Of a stretch of DNA of 64,000 bases, positions 1 to 13,273 are shown in pieces. Numbering within the stretch: the first letter of the stretch is position 1; each line of letters starts with the position of its first letter. The stretch lies in contig NC_045146.1 of assembly GCF_008831285.2 (NCBI RefSeq), positions 22,275,703-22,339,702 on the forward strand, read 5' to 3'. A program made the translations under genes and the position numbers. The notes beneath the pieces are model-generated. The model did no database searches. It saw nothing but the letters and a program-made list of their open reading frames with translations, and was not told the DNA's origin. The stretch comes from Nymphaea colorata. Lineage: Eukaryota > Streptophyta > Magnoliopsida > Nymphaeales > Nymphaeaceae.

Positions 1-210
1 GGAACTCGTTGAGCTTATTTTTCTCTGTGGAGCAAGTGGAAATATCTAATGTGCATACGTTCTGAAACTAGTATATGCGTTCTGTATTTGGGGAATTTCA
101 TTCTGAGTAATCTACTTTTTCAATTATTCAACCATTTTATTTATTTTATTATAGAAAAGCGAATATATGAAACGGGTGAACTGAGTCAACTGACTCTTTC
201 AATATGGCAG

Positions 211-1677
211 GACAAAGGCTAATAAATAATATGCACAAACTGTTTGAAGATGTTGTGATTGAACCGTGTTTGCTTCACGGAGACCTGTGGAGTGGGAATA
301 TTAGCTCTGACAAGAATGGTGAACCTGTTATACTGGATCCAGCTTGCTACTGTAAGTTATGATCGCCTCCCTCCCCCTTATTTTTTTCTTTTTTCTTCGC
401 AAGTTTCTTGTTCTGGTTTTCTCAGTCACAACACTTCAGAAAATATTGTGCAATTGCTTTTCCCATCCTACTGCACCAGCTCATTGCCAGCAAGAAAGAG
501 CATCTTGATTATATTGTTTATTGTCTTTGGGCTCCTTGTTTTAAATTGTCCTGTTTTTCAGAAACTCCCAACTAAAGTTTCCTATGCTTGGGATGAATTA
601 TCTAAAAGGCAGGCTTGTATTATTAGGCAACTCGAAAGCATATGCCATAGATAAGTAAGACTAGGCTAAGATTATACTGAAAAATATCATTCTTAAGGAT
701 GTCTTTCATGATTTCTTAAGAGTTTTTCCTTAATCTCGTTTCTTTTGTGGAAATCTTGAAAGTCTTAAAAAAACTTAAGTATAAAGTGCACTAGAAAAGA
801 TTGGAGTTTTCTACTCCTTTTCTTCCAAAAAACAATGCCAACATTCATGTTTTTTAAATTATAAAAAATAAATATAAGTTAAAATATATATATTTGGAAA
901 GGAAAGGGAAAGACGCTGATATTTTTTGTGGTATGGCGATATTATTCTGCGTAGCTTCAAAATGTTTAAAATTTCGTGATATTTTTAAAGTTGTCGTGTT
1001 TGGACTCTGTAAAGATCATCCGTCAGTTGTCCCAAATTCACAGCCAAAAAACTGTGGATTCTGTGCATTTTGTTCTTGCGCCGGAAACTTTTATTTGTCA
1101 TCAAAACTGAGGCTCATCCAAGAGCATATAATTACTGTAGTGACGACCTTCTCTATTCTTATAGATTAACATTTTCCTGTCCGATCTTGCATTATGTTAA
1201 AAATCAAAATCCATACTGACATGGCCGCTTCTTGTGTAGATGGCCATAATGAGGCTGAATTTGGGATGTCATGGTGCGCAGGATTTACTAGTTCCTTCTA
1301 CAATGCGTATTTCGAGGTATTAGTAGTTTCTCTTATCAGTTTGCCTGCGACAATGACACGCAGAAGGTTTATGCAAGTTTATTTTCAGCCTACAGATTGA
1401 ATGATTATGCAAGGCTACTGATGAAAAAATTGAAATTTTGGCTTGACACTTCCAATGAACTTTCTCTCCTTTTTATTTTTTGGTTGGTGGGTGATGGTAA
1501 CCATTTCTGGTTGTAATTGTTTCTGTGCAGGTAATGCCAAAGCATCCGGGCCACGAGCAGAGAAGGGATCTGTATTTGTTGTATCATTACTTGAACCACT
1601 ACAATCTGTTTGGTTCTGGTTATCGTTCCTCCTGCATGTCTATAATTGACAATTACCTGCGTGCTCTGAAAGCATAA
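211..1677 (+). CDS. FN3K: Fructosamine-3-kinase / protein-ribulosamine 3-kinase, C-terminal part
   Basis: Three 3' exons are visible: 211-351, 1240-1316 and 1531-1677 (stop TAA 1675-1677). They join in phase with AG/GT borders. Exon 211-351 encodes the kinase catalytic loop [12 protein letters not shown] and then ILDPACY, where the DPA replaces the usual DFG. The next exon encodes [15 protein letters not shown] and the last ends in [16 protein letters not shown]...LRALKA. These blocks are typical of the FN3K family (APH-like kinase fold). Family members phosphorylate sugar adducts (fructosamine, ribulosamine) on protein lysines so that they fall off, and the plant enzyme is usually predicted to be plastidic. 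The N-terminal exons and start lie outside the window to the left or are not recognisable in bases 1-210. The second intron (352-1239) is AT-rich. The gene converges on the DIM1 gene, with about 0.9 kb between stop codons. Confidence 0.93.
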
Positions 1678-2602
1678 GTGTTGTCTTCTTATCCTTGTGA
1701 TTACCTTTCATGGTTCTTTCTGGTACATGAGCCAAACCACCAGCTCGGTTTGATTTGTATAATGAAAGGAGAGGAGGAGGAGGAGAAGGAAATCATTCAA
1801 TAGTCTAGTCATTAGAGGTATGGCGATACCTTGAAGAAGTTAAAACTTCCCTCTCTTTAGGGTTCGAGACTTAAGTGGGGGATGTTCGACAGACTGAAAG
1901 GCGAGATGCCACAGATTCTAGACTGAAAGGCGAGATGCCACAGATTCTAGACTGAAAGGTGAGATGCCACACAGATTCTAAACTGGTGGGCAGACTCGCT
2001 AAATGGGATGTTCGACCTGGGACTTTCCATCCAACAACAAAGGAAGCATCACCTAAATTAGCTGTCCTGCGTTCATAAACGTGAACGTACATTCAAATTT
2101 ATACTGGAAGTTTTTTCATGAATTTCGTTACCGGTGAAAGTCTAAGTCAATCAACCCGGACTGCAGAAAATGATTCTGATAGAAGATGAGATTTCTTATA
2201 ATGTGATACCTTGTCTACTCCTCGCAAACTATAATACAAATACTTGAAACTAATACAAATACTTGAAACTGTAGCCATGCATTTGGCTGGTCCAACGTGC
2301 AGTCCAACCTCAGCAGCGTCTACCAATGAGCCATCAAGTAGGTCAGCCGAGTTCTGCGTCACGAATAGATTCCAGAATGCATCTAGCCTTCGACATGGTC
2401 ATCCCAATTCTTCAGCATTCCAAAAGCTGATGTGTTTCACTCTCTGGCAGATGCAGGATATCAGCTTACAATAAAGAGAGTATGTTTCATCTTTGGCCAC
2501 TTTGTAGTTTATCTGGTCATGACTTGCAGTGTAATATCCGTTGGTTCAAGAAGTACATTCTTGCTGAATAACTGTCAGAGCTTTCATAAATAATTTGCAA
2601 AA
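1678..2602. other. Convergent intergenic spacer with a small minisatellite
   Basis: This lies between the stop codons of the kinase and the DIM1 gene and must hold both 3' UTRs. It contains a 29-bp tandem repeat (listed separately) and a 19-bp direct duplication (atacaaatacttgaaacta) near 2236-2273. It also holds a weak tRNA-like segment near 1810-1875. I see no coding region. Confidence 0.6.
1892..1980. repeat. 29-bp minisatellite, three copies
   Basis: The unit gactgaaaggcgagatgcca plus cagattcta occurs at 1892-1920 and 1921-1949. A third copy at 1950-1980 carries one substitution and a 2-bp insertion. The array is bracketed by two copies of gggatgttcgac (near 1879 and 2006). Confidence 0.9.
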
Positions 2603-5600
2603 TCAGTTCTTCCCTTTAAATAGGAAATTGTGTAACCCCACAAAATCATCCAATGTGAGCTCCTCGGGACGTGACTGCATTGTTCACATCATCACAAAGT
2701 GCAAAAAAGTGCCACATGGACGGGTAAAGTAGGTACGAGATGGAAGGACAAGACATGAACCAGACTTACCGTTACAAGAAGGCCAAGATTTTCAAGTGCA
2801 TTTTCAATCTCAGCAGGCGTGGACAAATGCTGAAGTGATCTTCTTAGCATCTTCCGCTTCCCATTAAATGCAGCATTCACCTGAAAATGGCAATGATAAT
2901 GATTAAAGCAAACAATAGACGGTTGCAATAGAAAAGAGAACTTCCACAACTACTGGGCTACCTGCAAAGATTAGGACTGACTATTTACAGGTGGGCTGCT
3001 ACAAGTTCTCTTGATACAGAAAAGTAAGTGCCTGATATTGGTAGATCTTAAATGTAGTCCTATGACCTTCATCGGTTGACTCTAGAATGCTGTCTAAAAT
3101 GGTCATCTCATGTAATTACTGAGAGGATCATCACCCTTGAAAAACTTGTACGATCCAGACCTCTCTACATGCTTTTGCATTTCGCATAAGGAATCGTGCA
3201 GTTCCATGCACCCGTTTCTACATATTATCATCAATAAATTCAAAAAAGTATTGAGAGATAATATCTGAAACTGTCATTCACAATATCACAATAGATACCA
3301 TTGTGATCATTCAAAATTTTAGCGGCACTTTTCTTGACTGTTAACAAGAAGAACTAAGTCTTTCACACTTTTGCTTAGTTAAAAAGAAGCTGAGAACACA
3401 CTGGCAATAACCATAGTATCATCCTATTTGAATTTGTGGCAAGAGTTCTAACACATGCATGAGAAGTCAGTCACCCCATGGTTTGTCCACATAACTAAAT
3501 GAAGAAAATGCAATGAAGCTGAATTTGCTAATCCTTTTCCTTGTGACTGTGTGCACAAACATTTCTTTAATCTTTAGTGTTGATGCTCCCATCGTCATTT
3601 CAACTCTGACTGTAGCCGATGTTGACTATTCAATTTCTAAGTTCTATGCTAGCAACTGATGGTAAACAGGTAGACTGAAGAATAATGGGTAAGACCCCTT
3701 TGTGTTATTGAAAAAGGGACACTTAATCTGACAGCATACGTATCTTGGTTTGTTATTGCGATCCTACTAGCCAGTCAGAGCCATCTAAAAAGAAAAAAAT
3801 GTAGCAAAACTATAACTAGTAACTACCATGGAGAAGAAGGTTTTTGTTGACGTGACTTGTGGATAATCTGATGGCTGCTTTAGTTTAAATTTAGCAATAG
3901 CTCCATCAACCTGCACATCACAGAAAAAAAAGTCAGCCATATGCATGTGACTGGTCAGTCAGTTATTATATGCTCGATAGTTGGTACCTATGTCACATAG
4001 GTACGGGTACGGGTGTGGGTGCTGGTACGGGTGTGGACCATTTTAAAAAACTTGGGTACGGGGGTATGGCCCTACACACACATGCACATATACATATATA
4101 TGTCAAAAAATTTCAAACAAAATAACATATTTGCACACAATCAACTATCATAGTTAAGTTATTTGACCTCTCAATAAGAAAACGACCATCAATTAGCCAA
4201 ACGGGTTGCCAACACATTTATCAAATTATCAACACATCGAACCACTCAAAGCTAGAACCGAAAATGGATAATAGACACAAACACAAACATAGAACCAAAA
4301 ATAGAACACAAAAAACAGATGCAAACAAAGGGAACACAAAAAACAGTCTCAAGATCGCCGATTGTCGTCGATGGCGGCGAAGGTAGGGGTGAAAAATGAA
4401 AAAAAAAAATGAAAAATATTGTGGCCGTCGCCGTTCCGCCCCTGCGTTCGCGCCCTTGCCTTCACTGCCGCTACCGTCGCCGGACGTTGCTCGGTAAGAG
4501 GAGAACACCCTTAAAAGTTAAAACCTAAAACGAAAACTTGTTTTAAGTTTTAAGGGTTTCGAACTTAAGTTTTTTTTAACGTTAAAATAATTTTAAAAGA
4601 TAAAATCAAATAATCGTTAAAATAAAAAAACGGACATATTTGGACTCGGTCAACTTTGACCGTGTCTAAAAAGGACGGATACGGCATTTGGTGCGTTGAC
4701 TGTACCCGTTATGGTCAACGCCCCAAAATAGCGTACCAAGTGCCGTACCCGTACCCGTACCGGTACCGGACAGGTACTCCTCCTTTGGAGGAGTACCCGT
4801 GTTACAGAGGTTGGTACACCTATTCAAACTATAGTAACAAGTACTGGGAAGTTTTTCTTTTCCCTGAAAATTTCCCATTTTCACTGCATGAGATTCTCAG
4901 TAGTTGATACTGTGATACGATACTGAGAAAGCATGAGAATGGAAAAAAATTAAAATCATATTTTATTTGTAATTAGGATTTTTTGTATATTTTTATATAT
5001 GAAATATATGCCTGCATTTTTTCCATTTTCACAAGGATTTTTTTTTTATCAAACACATTTCAGTTACACTTTCCCTAAAAAATGATATTACAAACATGAA
5101 TTGGGCCAATTGGCGGCATATCCTTAAGCAATAATTACTAAAAGATGTGTACAAAATGCAATATCGAAGAAACATTATTGAGAAGTGTCACTACATCATC
5201 ATTAGGAATAAAATTGGTGCGATTACAGTGGCTTCTTATATTGTCAAATAAATAGAAACACAACTATGAAAAACAGAACATATAAGAGATGGTAAATTAT
5301 TTTAATTATCGTGTAAAAGTGCTGCTTTTTTCAGACATGCACAAGCAATGTTCTTTAAAATTGGAAAAATGACGGTGCATTCGGCAAAAAACAAAGAAAA
5401 GAAAACAAGAAAAAAATTTCAGTCTCCTTTTCCTTTTTTCTTTTATTCCAAATCTAAAATGAGTTTCGTACTCTACATTTTGCAGCCTTCACATACAACT
5501 GGCTCTCATAAGAGGTGCAAACATAAAAGTAAAATATGCAACAATAAACTCACATTTGGTTGGGGGAAAAAATTGGTCCTCGAGACTTTAAACTTGTATT

Positions 5601-8600
5601 CGGGTTCTGAAGCAATTGTACAAGCATGCATCCAATTAGAAAAGGAGCAGATTCCATTACATAAATAATGACGATCAGCAGGATGCACTGAAAATTTATG
5701 GAGATGCTTAGGAGGCTCATCAATTGTATCAATTATGATACCTGAATAAAAGTTCACAAAAATATTGACTGGACGGTACTCAGATGTTCGCAAAGAAGCA
5801 TCAACCAAGCGCAAGGCAGTTTCGTCCTGAAGACAAATAACCCACATTACTGCCTGTCTTAGACTTTTCCAATTAATCTGCTTTGAAGAATATCATAATA
5901 TGTAGAATCTAGAAATAACTTGCGACATAGAATTCAATTTAGTACACCAACTCTGCCTATTTCACGGTACAAGTTTCTCTGTGTTGGGTAAAAGCACTCA
6001 CATAATTCAGACTTTTAATGAATATGGTGTGAAAACAGTACCCTTTACGAGTTCCCAACCTATTGGACCTAAAGATAAACAAGTGCACAAAAAATTGCCT
6101 GGATTTCCTGGCTCATCAAACCGACGGCCCTCAGGAAATCTTAAATTTATCTGGAGGCTAGTCTGCATTTTATGTATCAGATGATAATCCCCCACCAATG
6201 GTCAATTAAGTGTTTAGCATAGCATAAGAGCAGGTTCAGAGAAGCACAGCTGAATATACTTAACCGTCACGATAGCGCTCAGTTTCTCTATACTTCAATT
6301 CAAATTTGAGAAACTGGATGATTATGAAACTTGAGCCAGCCCCAGAATTGGTTTAGTCTAGAATTAAAACATTTGGACCAGTTCAAGCTTGATGCTCATT
6401 AATCCATCCTGAGCAAGTTGGTGTTCATTAATTATCTGATTTCTCTTCTTATTTTAATAGCCTTCAAGGCTTCAACTATAAAAATGAAATATATACAATT
6501 TAAAGATGCACCCTGCGTCATTTAATCACACTTAACATGCTCAAGCTCAAACACCCAAGCATAGGACAATGCTCAATGAGCTTAGGTCAAGCTGCAAACT
6601 CGAATTGAAGCTTTAAAGCCCAGCCCAAGCAATAGGATGTTTAAAACTTCCTATGCAATGAAAAATAGTTTATAAGAAATCTAACCTGGAGTAAAAGAAC
6701 TACTTCTGAAAATATATCACCCATGGGAAGAAGTTGTTTGATCACTTCGGTGCTTATATTAAAAGGGATATTGGAGACAACCTACAAAAAACATTTGCAT
6801 AATCATCAAAGAGTTAGCAAGCAAAGTGTTCTAGCCAAAGGTGATGCAGGACAACTTGAGGAAGCTTGTCAATCAAGCCAGATCATGGGAAGCTAACAAC
6901 TGGTGTCTTGAAATGTTAAAATTGTTTATATTAGAGAAAAAAATAGGCGAGTAACAGAGTACTTATACCATTTTTCACTTCTAGCAGCATCAAGCCTATA
7001 AAACAGAATTAGTACCCAGAAAAGAACAGTGAAAACAGTGAGCAAATATGGTGGAACATGCAAAATCTTGAAATGGATGTCAAAAAGAAGGAACCTCCAA
7101 TATTCAATGTTCAACCACTAAGCTCCAGGCTCCAGCAATATAATTCACATATACAATGCTAGTTCATTCACCTGTATCCATGACTCAATTTAAACAATTG
7201 GAGTTGCTGAATAGTTTTGTTGTGGAATATTTTTCCAAAGAAAAATACATCAGACTACAGACCTATGTCACATGGACACTAATGAAAGGGCAGCATACTG
7301 GTGTCAACAAGGCTGAACACAAGTCAAGGTATGAGACACGGCTTGGACATGACAGACACTTTTTCTTTTTGTATATTCTGTATTTTTTTGATAGATAATC
7401 TACATTTTATGAATATGAACAATGAGTATATGTATTTACCCAAAATCTTATGGTACCTGCACCCAAGTTTTTGCGAAAATGCTTCCAACTGGTGTCCACA
7501 TCTGCACCTGTGTCCACACCTATACCCACACCCATGTGGCATAGCTGCCGATGCTCTATGGTCCAAACTGACAGATGAGGGCTACAAGCCTACAACCAAC
7601 TGTGAGATAACAACTAGGCGATTATTATACATGACTTTAGCTGCTGAATTTGCTAATTTTGTGAAAGTTTGGTGAGGCTGTGGATCAACCGATGAGGTTT
7701 TTCAAGAAAATAATATATTGTCTGGAATTTCTCAGTATGATTATTAAAAATATATTCATCTAAAGGATTTTATAGTTTCACCATATGACTTAAATGTTGC
7801 ACAATGTATAAGCTTGGTCATCAGACCCAATTTCTATTCAGGATGAGGAAAGGTGCAAATACCAGCTAATTTCGCCACAAAAGTTGGAATGAATTGTATG
7901 TTTTCTACCAAGTAGTGAACTGATAGGCAGCAAGGACCTGTTATTTACCACAAGAAGGATTTTTCTTTCATCTGGCTATAATCATATGCTTCTCTTCCAT
8001 AAACTCCCTTTTTATTTTTCTTTACCAATTAGTTAAAAAAGAGCATGCTCTCTCATTGTAAAAGGATAGCCTTCTCTTATGGTTGATTTTCTATCATGGA
8101 AAAGCAATGTTTCTTCCTGAAAGACAGTCATTTGGCATTGTATCATTAGCTCTAGAAGGCAGATTCTTTTTTAGTAGTTTTAAAACCTAATTTCTAATAA
8201 AAAAGGTGTTTTAGTCCAGATAACAACAGCTAATTTCCTTCAATACACTTAACCACAAAAGGGTGTCAATTTATGGACATGGACTTACAGCCATCTCAGC
8301 TCTAACATTGTATGACTTAAATGTGGGCTTCTTTGTCTTTCACCTTGTTGCTGTTGGTCACTGTTCATTTCAGTTCTCTTATACAAAATATGACAGCACT
8401 GATGGTCCGCTACTCTTCATCCGTACCAGGAATAGACAGTACAAAATAATGATTACAAATAAAGGATGCACCTGCAAGTTGGAGGAATAAAAGAAGAAAA
8501 AGCTACTCAGAAACGGACTCATGGAAGTCTCACTTTTGCATATCCTGAACCTTCCTTTGATGTTTTCTCCAGTAAAGATTCCATGTGAGAACGAATATGA

Positions 8601-11600
8601 CACCTGGTGAAGTCCTCTTGCAAAACCTACAAGCAGGAGTACATGGATAACTTAGAAGGAGAAATGCATCATCCTTTCACTGCTATAGTGGCAAAACTAC
8701 AATCCATGAACAAAGAAATAGCAAGACAAATCCAAGGAAAGATATTCCCATTCAATAGTGAAAAGATATTCCCAGTCTACTGTGTTAAACTCAGGGAACA
8801 GATGTGCCAAACTGAACAGGTTCAACAGGCAACCTGTGAGTTGAGGTGTGTCTTGAAAAAAGGAACTAAATGTCCATTTAAATTACTTTCGAAATTTGGG
8901 AGATCAGTAACCTACTACAATAAAGTACTGCAGGTAAAGCACTGAAAAAAAGAAGCAATTTTGGAAGTTTCATGTAGCGCTCAGCAAGGCAATTGAGTTG
9001 AATGGAAATGTCCAAGACCTGAATAATACAAGTTTAAAGTTTAAACCATAACCTCCTTTAATACTTTCTCATATTCTTAGTACTTCAAACAGAATCACAT
9101 ACTTGCAATTTAAATGTCAAGGCAGAACCCCATCTTCCCAAATATATGTTCATGTTTTCTTCCTTGTAACATAAATTAATTTTGTATCTAAACTTTTGCT
9201 TTAATTCTTCCAGAGCTTCCTGATCTGTCTTAACTCTAAACTGTTGGCCTCAAAAGACTATGGCCCCTCTAATATAGGAGACTTTATGATCCAGAAACAT
9301 GTTTTTCTGAAGACTTTAAATAAAAATAAAATTAATTACAAAAAGGGGGAACTGAAACAAACTTTATCAGGAATTAAAAATAGACTTTGATTAAGACTTC
9401 ATAAGAAGTTAGAAATAAGTCACTAAATATTAAATATATGAAAACAAAAAATACGTAGATAAATTTTTACCATAACATGGCCCATATCTCCAAATCTTTC
9501 TCTAACATGCATGGCCATATGAGGATCCTGCATACCCCAAAAAGAAGGGAACGTCAAATGTTGTACAATAAAGTAAGAACAAAAAAAAAATGGCAATTAT
9601 AAGTACAAGATGAAATGGTCTCAAGTTAAGATGACTAGAAAAAAATTCTGAACTGACTTACAATTGCAAAATAAAATAAAACTCTTGTGATCCACAAAAT
9701 TACATAATCTGATGAAACAAAGCAACACATAGCCTTGGAAAATCATGGACAAAAGGAAGAAATATGCCCCACTAAAATGTTCAAAATTGACAGTCTTGGG
9801 ACTCCAAAGCAACCAAGATTATGTCTGTTTTTCACTTATCCTAAGAAGATTTTTGACACCAGATGCATCTTCCAAGGAGCATCAACCAAATAATTTGATG
9901 AAAACAAACATTGAACCTCAAGGAAAAATCCCATAAACATAGTGTTGTTAGACACAGACTCCTTAAAATGTATTATCATTTCAAAAGCACTAAGATAGAG
10001 GCCAAGCACATACATGCTAAGTCTAAGATCTATTTCTTCCTGTATAGTGGCTCTTACTATAGCCGTAGTAGACTCAAATAAAAATCAGAAAGCATGAATT
10101 CATGCTCTTATGTGATAAAAAGGAAAAGTTCCATGTTTAAAGCAATACCTTTTCGATTGCAATAACTTTTGCACCTACATTTACAAGAATATTTGTTAAA
10201 GAACCTGTTCCAGGTCCTATCTCTAATACCACATCCCCACCCTTTACTTCAGCCAGATTTACAAGTTGTTCATTGATGGTGGAATTCAACATGTAATGCT
10301 GCATTAACAAAATTTCAGTATCAGACCATACTGATGAAAATGAAACAGGTTCCCATGTATCGATATAATGTGTATAAGTATAGATGTTAATTCAGAAGCA
10401 GAACCACGCAAAAAAAGGGCATGTTCAGCTTCATCAAATAGAAGGAGAGCAAGGCATCAGTATCGACAGCATCAAGTTTCTCGACCCATTTGTTGGTGTT
10501 ACTATAGAGTATACACTTGGGAAAAAAGTATGCTCTATGCACACTGGTACATGAAAAGCTGCTACCTGATTGTATAGCCTATAATGTGTATACCAGGAAT
10601 ATCATAATATATTTTGAATGACGCAAGTTAAACGTTGCCTCTGTTAAGCACGGGATGATCTCTATCACCAGCCAAGGTTAAGGCGCAATAAAGGGATTAT
10701 GAAAGCTTTTATGTTTAAATACTGAATAATATTGATATGAAGATTGAGTTAGGAACATCAGTAAGCAGACGGATCGAAAAAAGGACACATCTTTCTTCCT
10801 TGAAAACAATGAAAGTGCCTAAATTATTTATGCAAGACATTATAAAGCATTTGCGGCTTGTGATGCACCCGCGGGGACGTGAAAACAAGTTTAAAGCCCT
10901 CTAACCAGAATTAACACACCAGAGAAAATCATACAGGCCTCGCGAAAGCTACTAAACTAATGTGTATAAACATTATGTTCTAAAAACATCTGAATGCTCG
11001 GTAGGCTAATAGTTCATTACATACTCTGTAATTTCACATGCCACGAGTTAGTAAACATTACACGGCGCGTTTGAGCACTGTAAAAAGTCTTAATAAAAAA
11101 AAATGTGCGCCCATTATTTCATAGGAAAGACAGAGAACAAGAGGTTCACACTGCGATTCGACCTTTACTGTGCCGACATAAACACATGATAAACGCTGAA
11201 TATGGGGGAAAAGAAAAAAAGAAAGGTGGATTTCAACAAGAGCTGTTGTAGCTCCTAGAAGTGATATGGCACCGATTGGTTCCCTTTGTCCTCCCAAAGC
11301 TTATACAACTAAGGACCTACCTTGCAAACAGTTCCACTATTGTCAGAAAAACTGCAGCACAGGGAAGATGTATAACACATGGAAACACGCCAATGAGCAG
11401 AACCCAGGAAAGAGAAACGTGCTAACAGCTCAAAAGAAGTTACAGAAAGATCAAACCATACCTGGCCAAGGGACCTTCTGGGGGTACGGCCTCTGGCCTT
11501 AAGAGCTCTGAGAGTAGCGTGATAGTCGTCGTCTCTGTTGCTTCCAACCACGTAAAAGCTTGTCCTGCTTGGTTTATAAGGAAGACCACAAGAACCCCAT

Positions 11601-11641
11601 TTGTGGACTGGCAATTGTACTGTGTGAGCGAGAGAAACCAT
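2603..11641 (-). CDS. PFC1: Plastid 16S rRNA (adenine-N6,N6) dimethyltransferase, KsgA/DIM1 family, PFC1-like
   Basis: Ten exons on the minus strand: 11641-11462, 10298-10149, 9527-9471, 8626-8534, 6781-6686, 5826-5742, 5606-5554, 3910-3827, 2880-2770 and 2674-2603. They join in phase to 326 aa. The family transfers four methyl groups to two adjacent adenines in the 3' hairpin of small-subunit rRNA. Visible motifs are SLGQHYML (57-64), the SAM-binding loop VLEIGPGTGSLT (84-95), an acidic ribose-binding residue in AIEKD (E109), VLQEDF (130-135), the catalytic NIPF (164-167), and C-terminal NFFPQP and AFNGKRKML blocks. The first 50 residues have many Ser, Thr, Arg and Lys and few acids before residue 36, which fits a short chloroplast transit peptide; this and the close match to PFC1 (as I remember it) favour the plastid form over nucleolar DIM1. 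The chosen ATG is the first in the exon-1 frame. Introns 4 and 7 carry transposons. Targeting is inferred. Confidence 0.96.
3988..4809. mobile_element. Non-autonomous hAT-like DNA transposon in DIM1 intron 7
   Basis: The 822-bp element is flanked by a perfect 8-bp duplication GTTGGTAC at 3980-3987 and 4810-4817. The left end reads CTATGTCACATAGGTAC and the right end, reverse-complemented, reads CTCTGTAACACGGGTAC (13 of 17 match). Subterminal regions hold runs of GGTACGGG-type repeats on the left and their complement on the right. An 8-bp duplication is usual for hAT transposons. I see no transposase, so it would need enzyme supplied from elsewhere. Confidence 0.8.
7263..7544. mobile_element. 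Second, shorter member of the same hAT-like family, DIM1 intron 4
   Basis: The left end is CTATGTCACATGGACAC. The right end, reverse-complemented, is CTATGCCACATGGGTGTGGG, close to the ends of the 3988-4809 element. The right side has the same subterminal GTGTGGGTATAGGTGTGG-type repeats. The flanking 8-mers (ctacagac and ctgccgat) match at only 5 of 8 positions, so the target duplication is eroded or the limits are slightly off. It is 282 bp with no coding capacity. Confidence 0.6.
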
Positions 11642-13273
11642 CTTCGTTTAGCAAACTCCCAACAACGACAAGTTATTCTGCATGTGTAGGAGGCCGGCAT
11701 GGAAGAATTCAGACTTAAATGGGGACTTGCGAGTTCGGAGGCAAGGCCGAAGAGCGGGTAGGATATCGATAAAGGGGTGATCTGGTAACCACGAATGACC
11801 GAAATATCCCTGTGAAATCAGAAACGGCAAGAAAAGAATGCGGCAGATTAATTATAGCGCACTGCCAATCGCGTTCTGAAATTTTTATAGTTCTTAGGGC
11901 GCGGCGCATATCAGTAATTCAGTGTCGGCTTCCATCTCAAACTTGTCCACAGACCGGTCGATACGCATCTGATGTATCGAGCCACATAGGCCCGATAAAA
12001 TTATCGGCCGACTCGCCTTTCTTGTCATTTTGGTCTTCTTCCATAGTTTAGTTAGTCAGACAGGGGTCAGCGAATGTTCAAACATCAATTCTATTTTTGT
12101 GGGCAAAACTCCTTTATTTAGATTCCTGTAGGCAATACTCCTTTGGACTACAACTTATAGATACACAACACTCTAATTGAGAGGTGTTCATCTCCCTACC
12201 CAAGACTCCATGCAACCCTGCATCCCGAGAATAGGGAGAAAGGAAAGAGTTGCTTCAATTTGTTTTTCCGAAGGATGTATTTGGTACTTGTGACGGTGGT
12301 CAAGGCCTTGAGCATGTTCATATGTTCAGCCGCTCGGCTCCAGGGTTGTTTACTGCGTACAGATTGATATAGATTGCTTATTCGATTGGCCAGTTCAGTT
12401 GATATGATTTTGTCGAGGGACCGGACTGAACTTTGATGATAAGGCGCTGGACACCGTTCCCATTCAAATGATAGAGAAATAAAAAAGCACCAGCAACTAC
12501 GGGCTGCTCAGGATAAAAACAAGAGAAAAAATGATCCATTCAGTGAAGAATTGGATGCCACCGCCACCGGAAGATACCTGCAACAATCAGCAAATGTGTC
12601 GCACGATTTGCTCAATTAGTAAGCAGTAACCAGCACCCAAGTCGCGCACAGTGCAGCCCGAATGAAGCTCACTAGTCACTCCTGACTCAAAGCTGGACCG
12701 TTCCCTTTATGCTTCAAGAACAGGACGAGCCCGCAGGGAACCCTCGCCCAGCAACCCATAGTTGGGTAACGCTGTTGTCCTGTCCTGAAACTGATCTATT
12801 AATAGACTGCACCCAGTTGAGCTCAGTCCATGTATAGATAAATGGAGCAACCTTGTATCTGTGCAGGCAGACGTTAGCAGAATCCTGCCGTTGTCCATCA
12901 AGTGCACCCCATTTAGAGTTCCAAGGACGTTCTATCTATCCAAATATCTTTTAACCTAACGTGCTCGGGTAGATAATGAGGGTGGTACTTGTCCTTTTGG
13001 ACATCAACAAGATATAGAATTTAGTGTACCATTTTGATTATCAAATTAATCAACAGGAAATGGCAAAGCAGGTTGCAGTAAGCAAATGGTAAAAGCATGG
13101 AGACTCTGAGCACTGAGCAGGTTCAGGATCTATCTATATTCTGACGTGAATGTGCACATATTACAATGTTTGGGAATAAATTTTGTTGCTGGTTCATTCC
13201 ACGAACCTTAGCTAAACATTCACATTTTTATCTCTCATTTGACATTTTGCTTGATCTTCCTGTAAGGCCAATG
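11642..13273. other. Spacer between DIM1 start and TraB stop
   Basis: This holds the DIM1 promoter next to 11641 and, on the other side, the 3' UTR of the TraB gene. Short open frames occur on both strands, but none has a recognisable domain, conserved splice context or neighbour support. I see no clear TATA box for DIM1. Confidence 0.5.
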
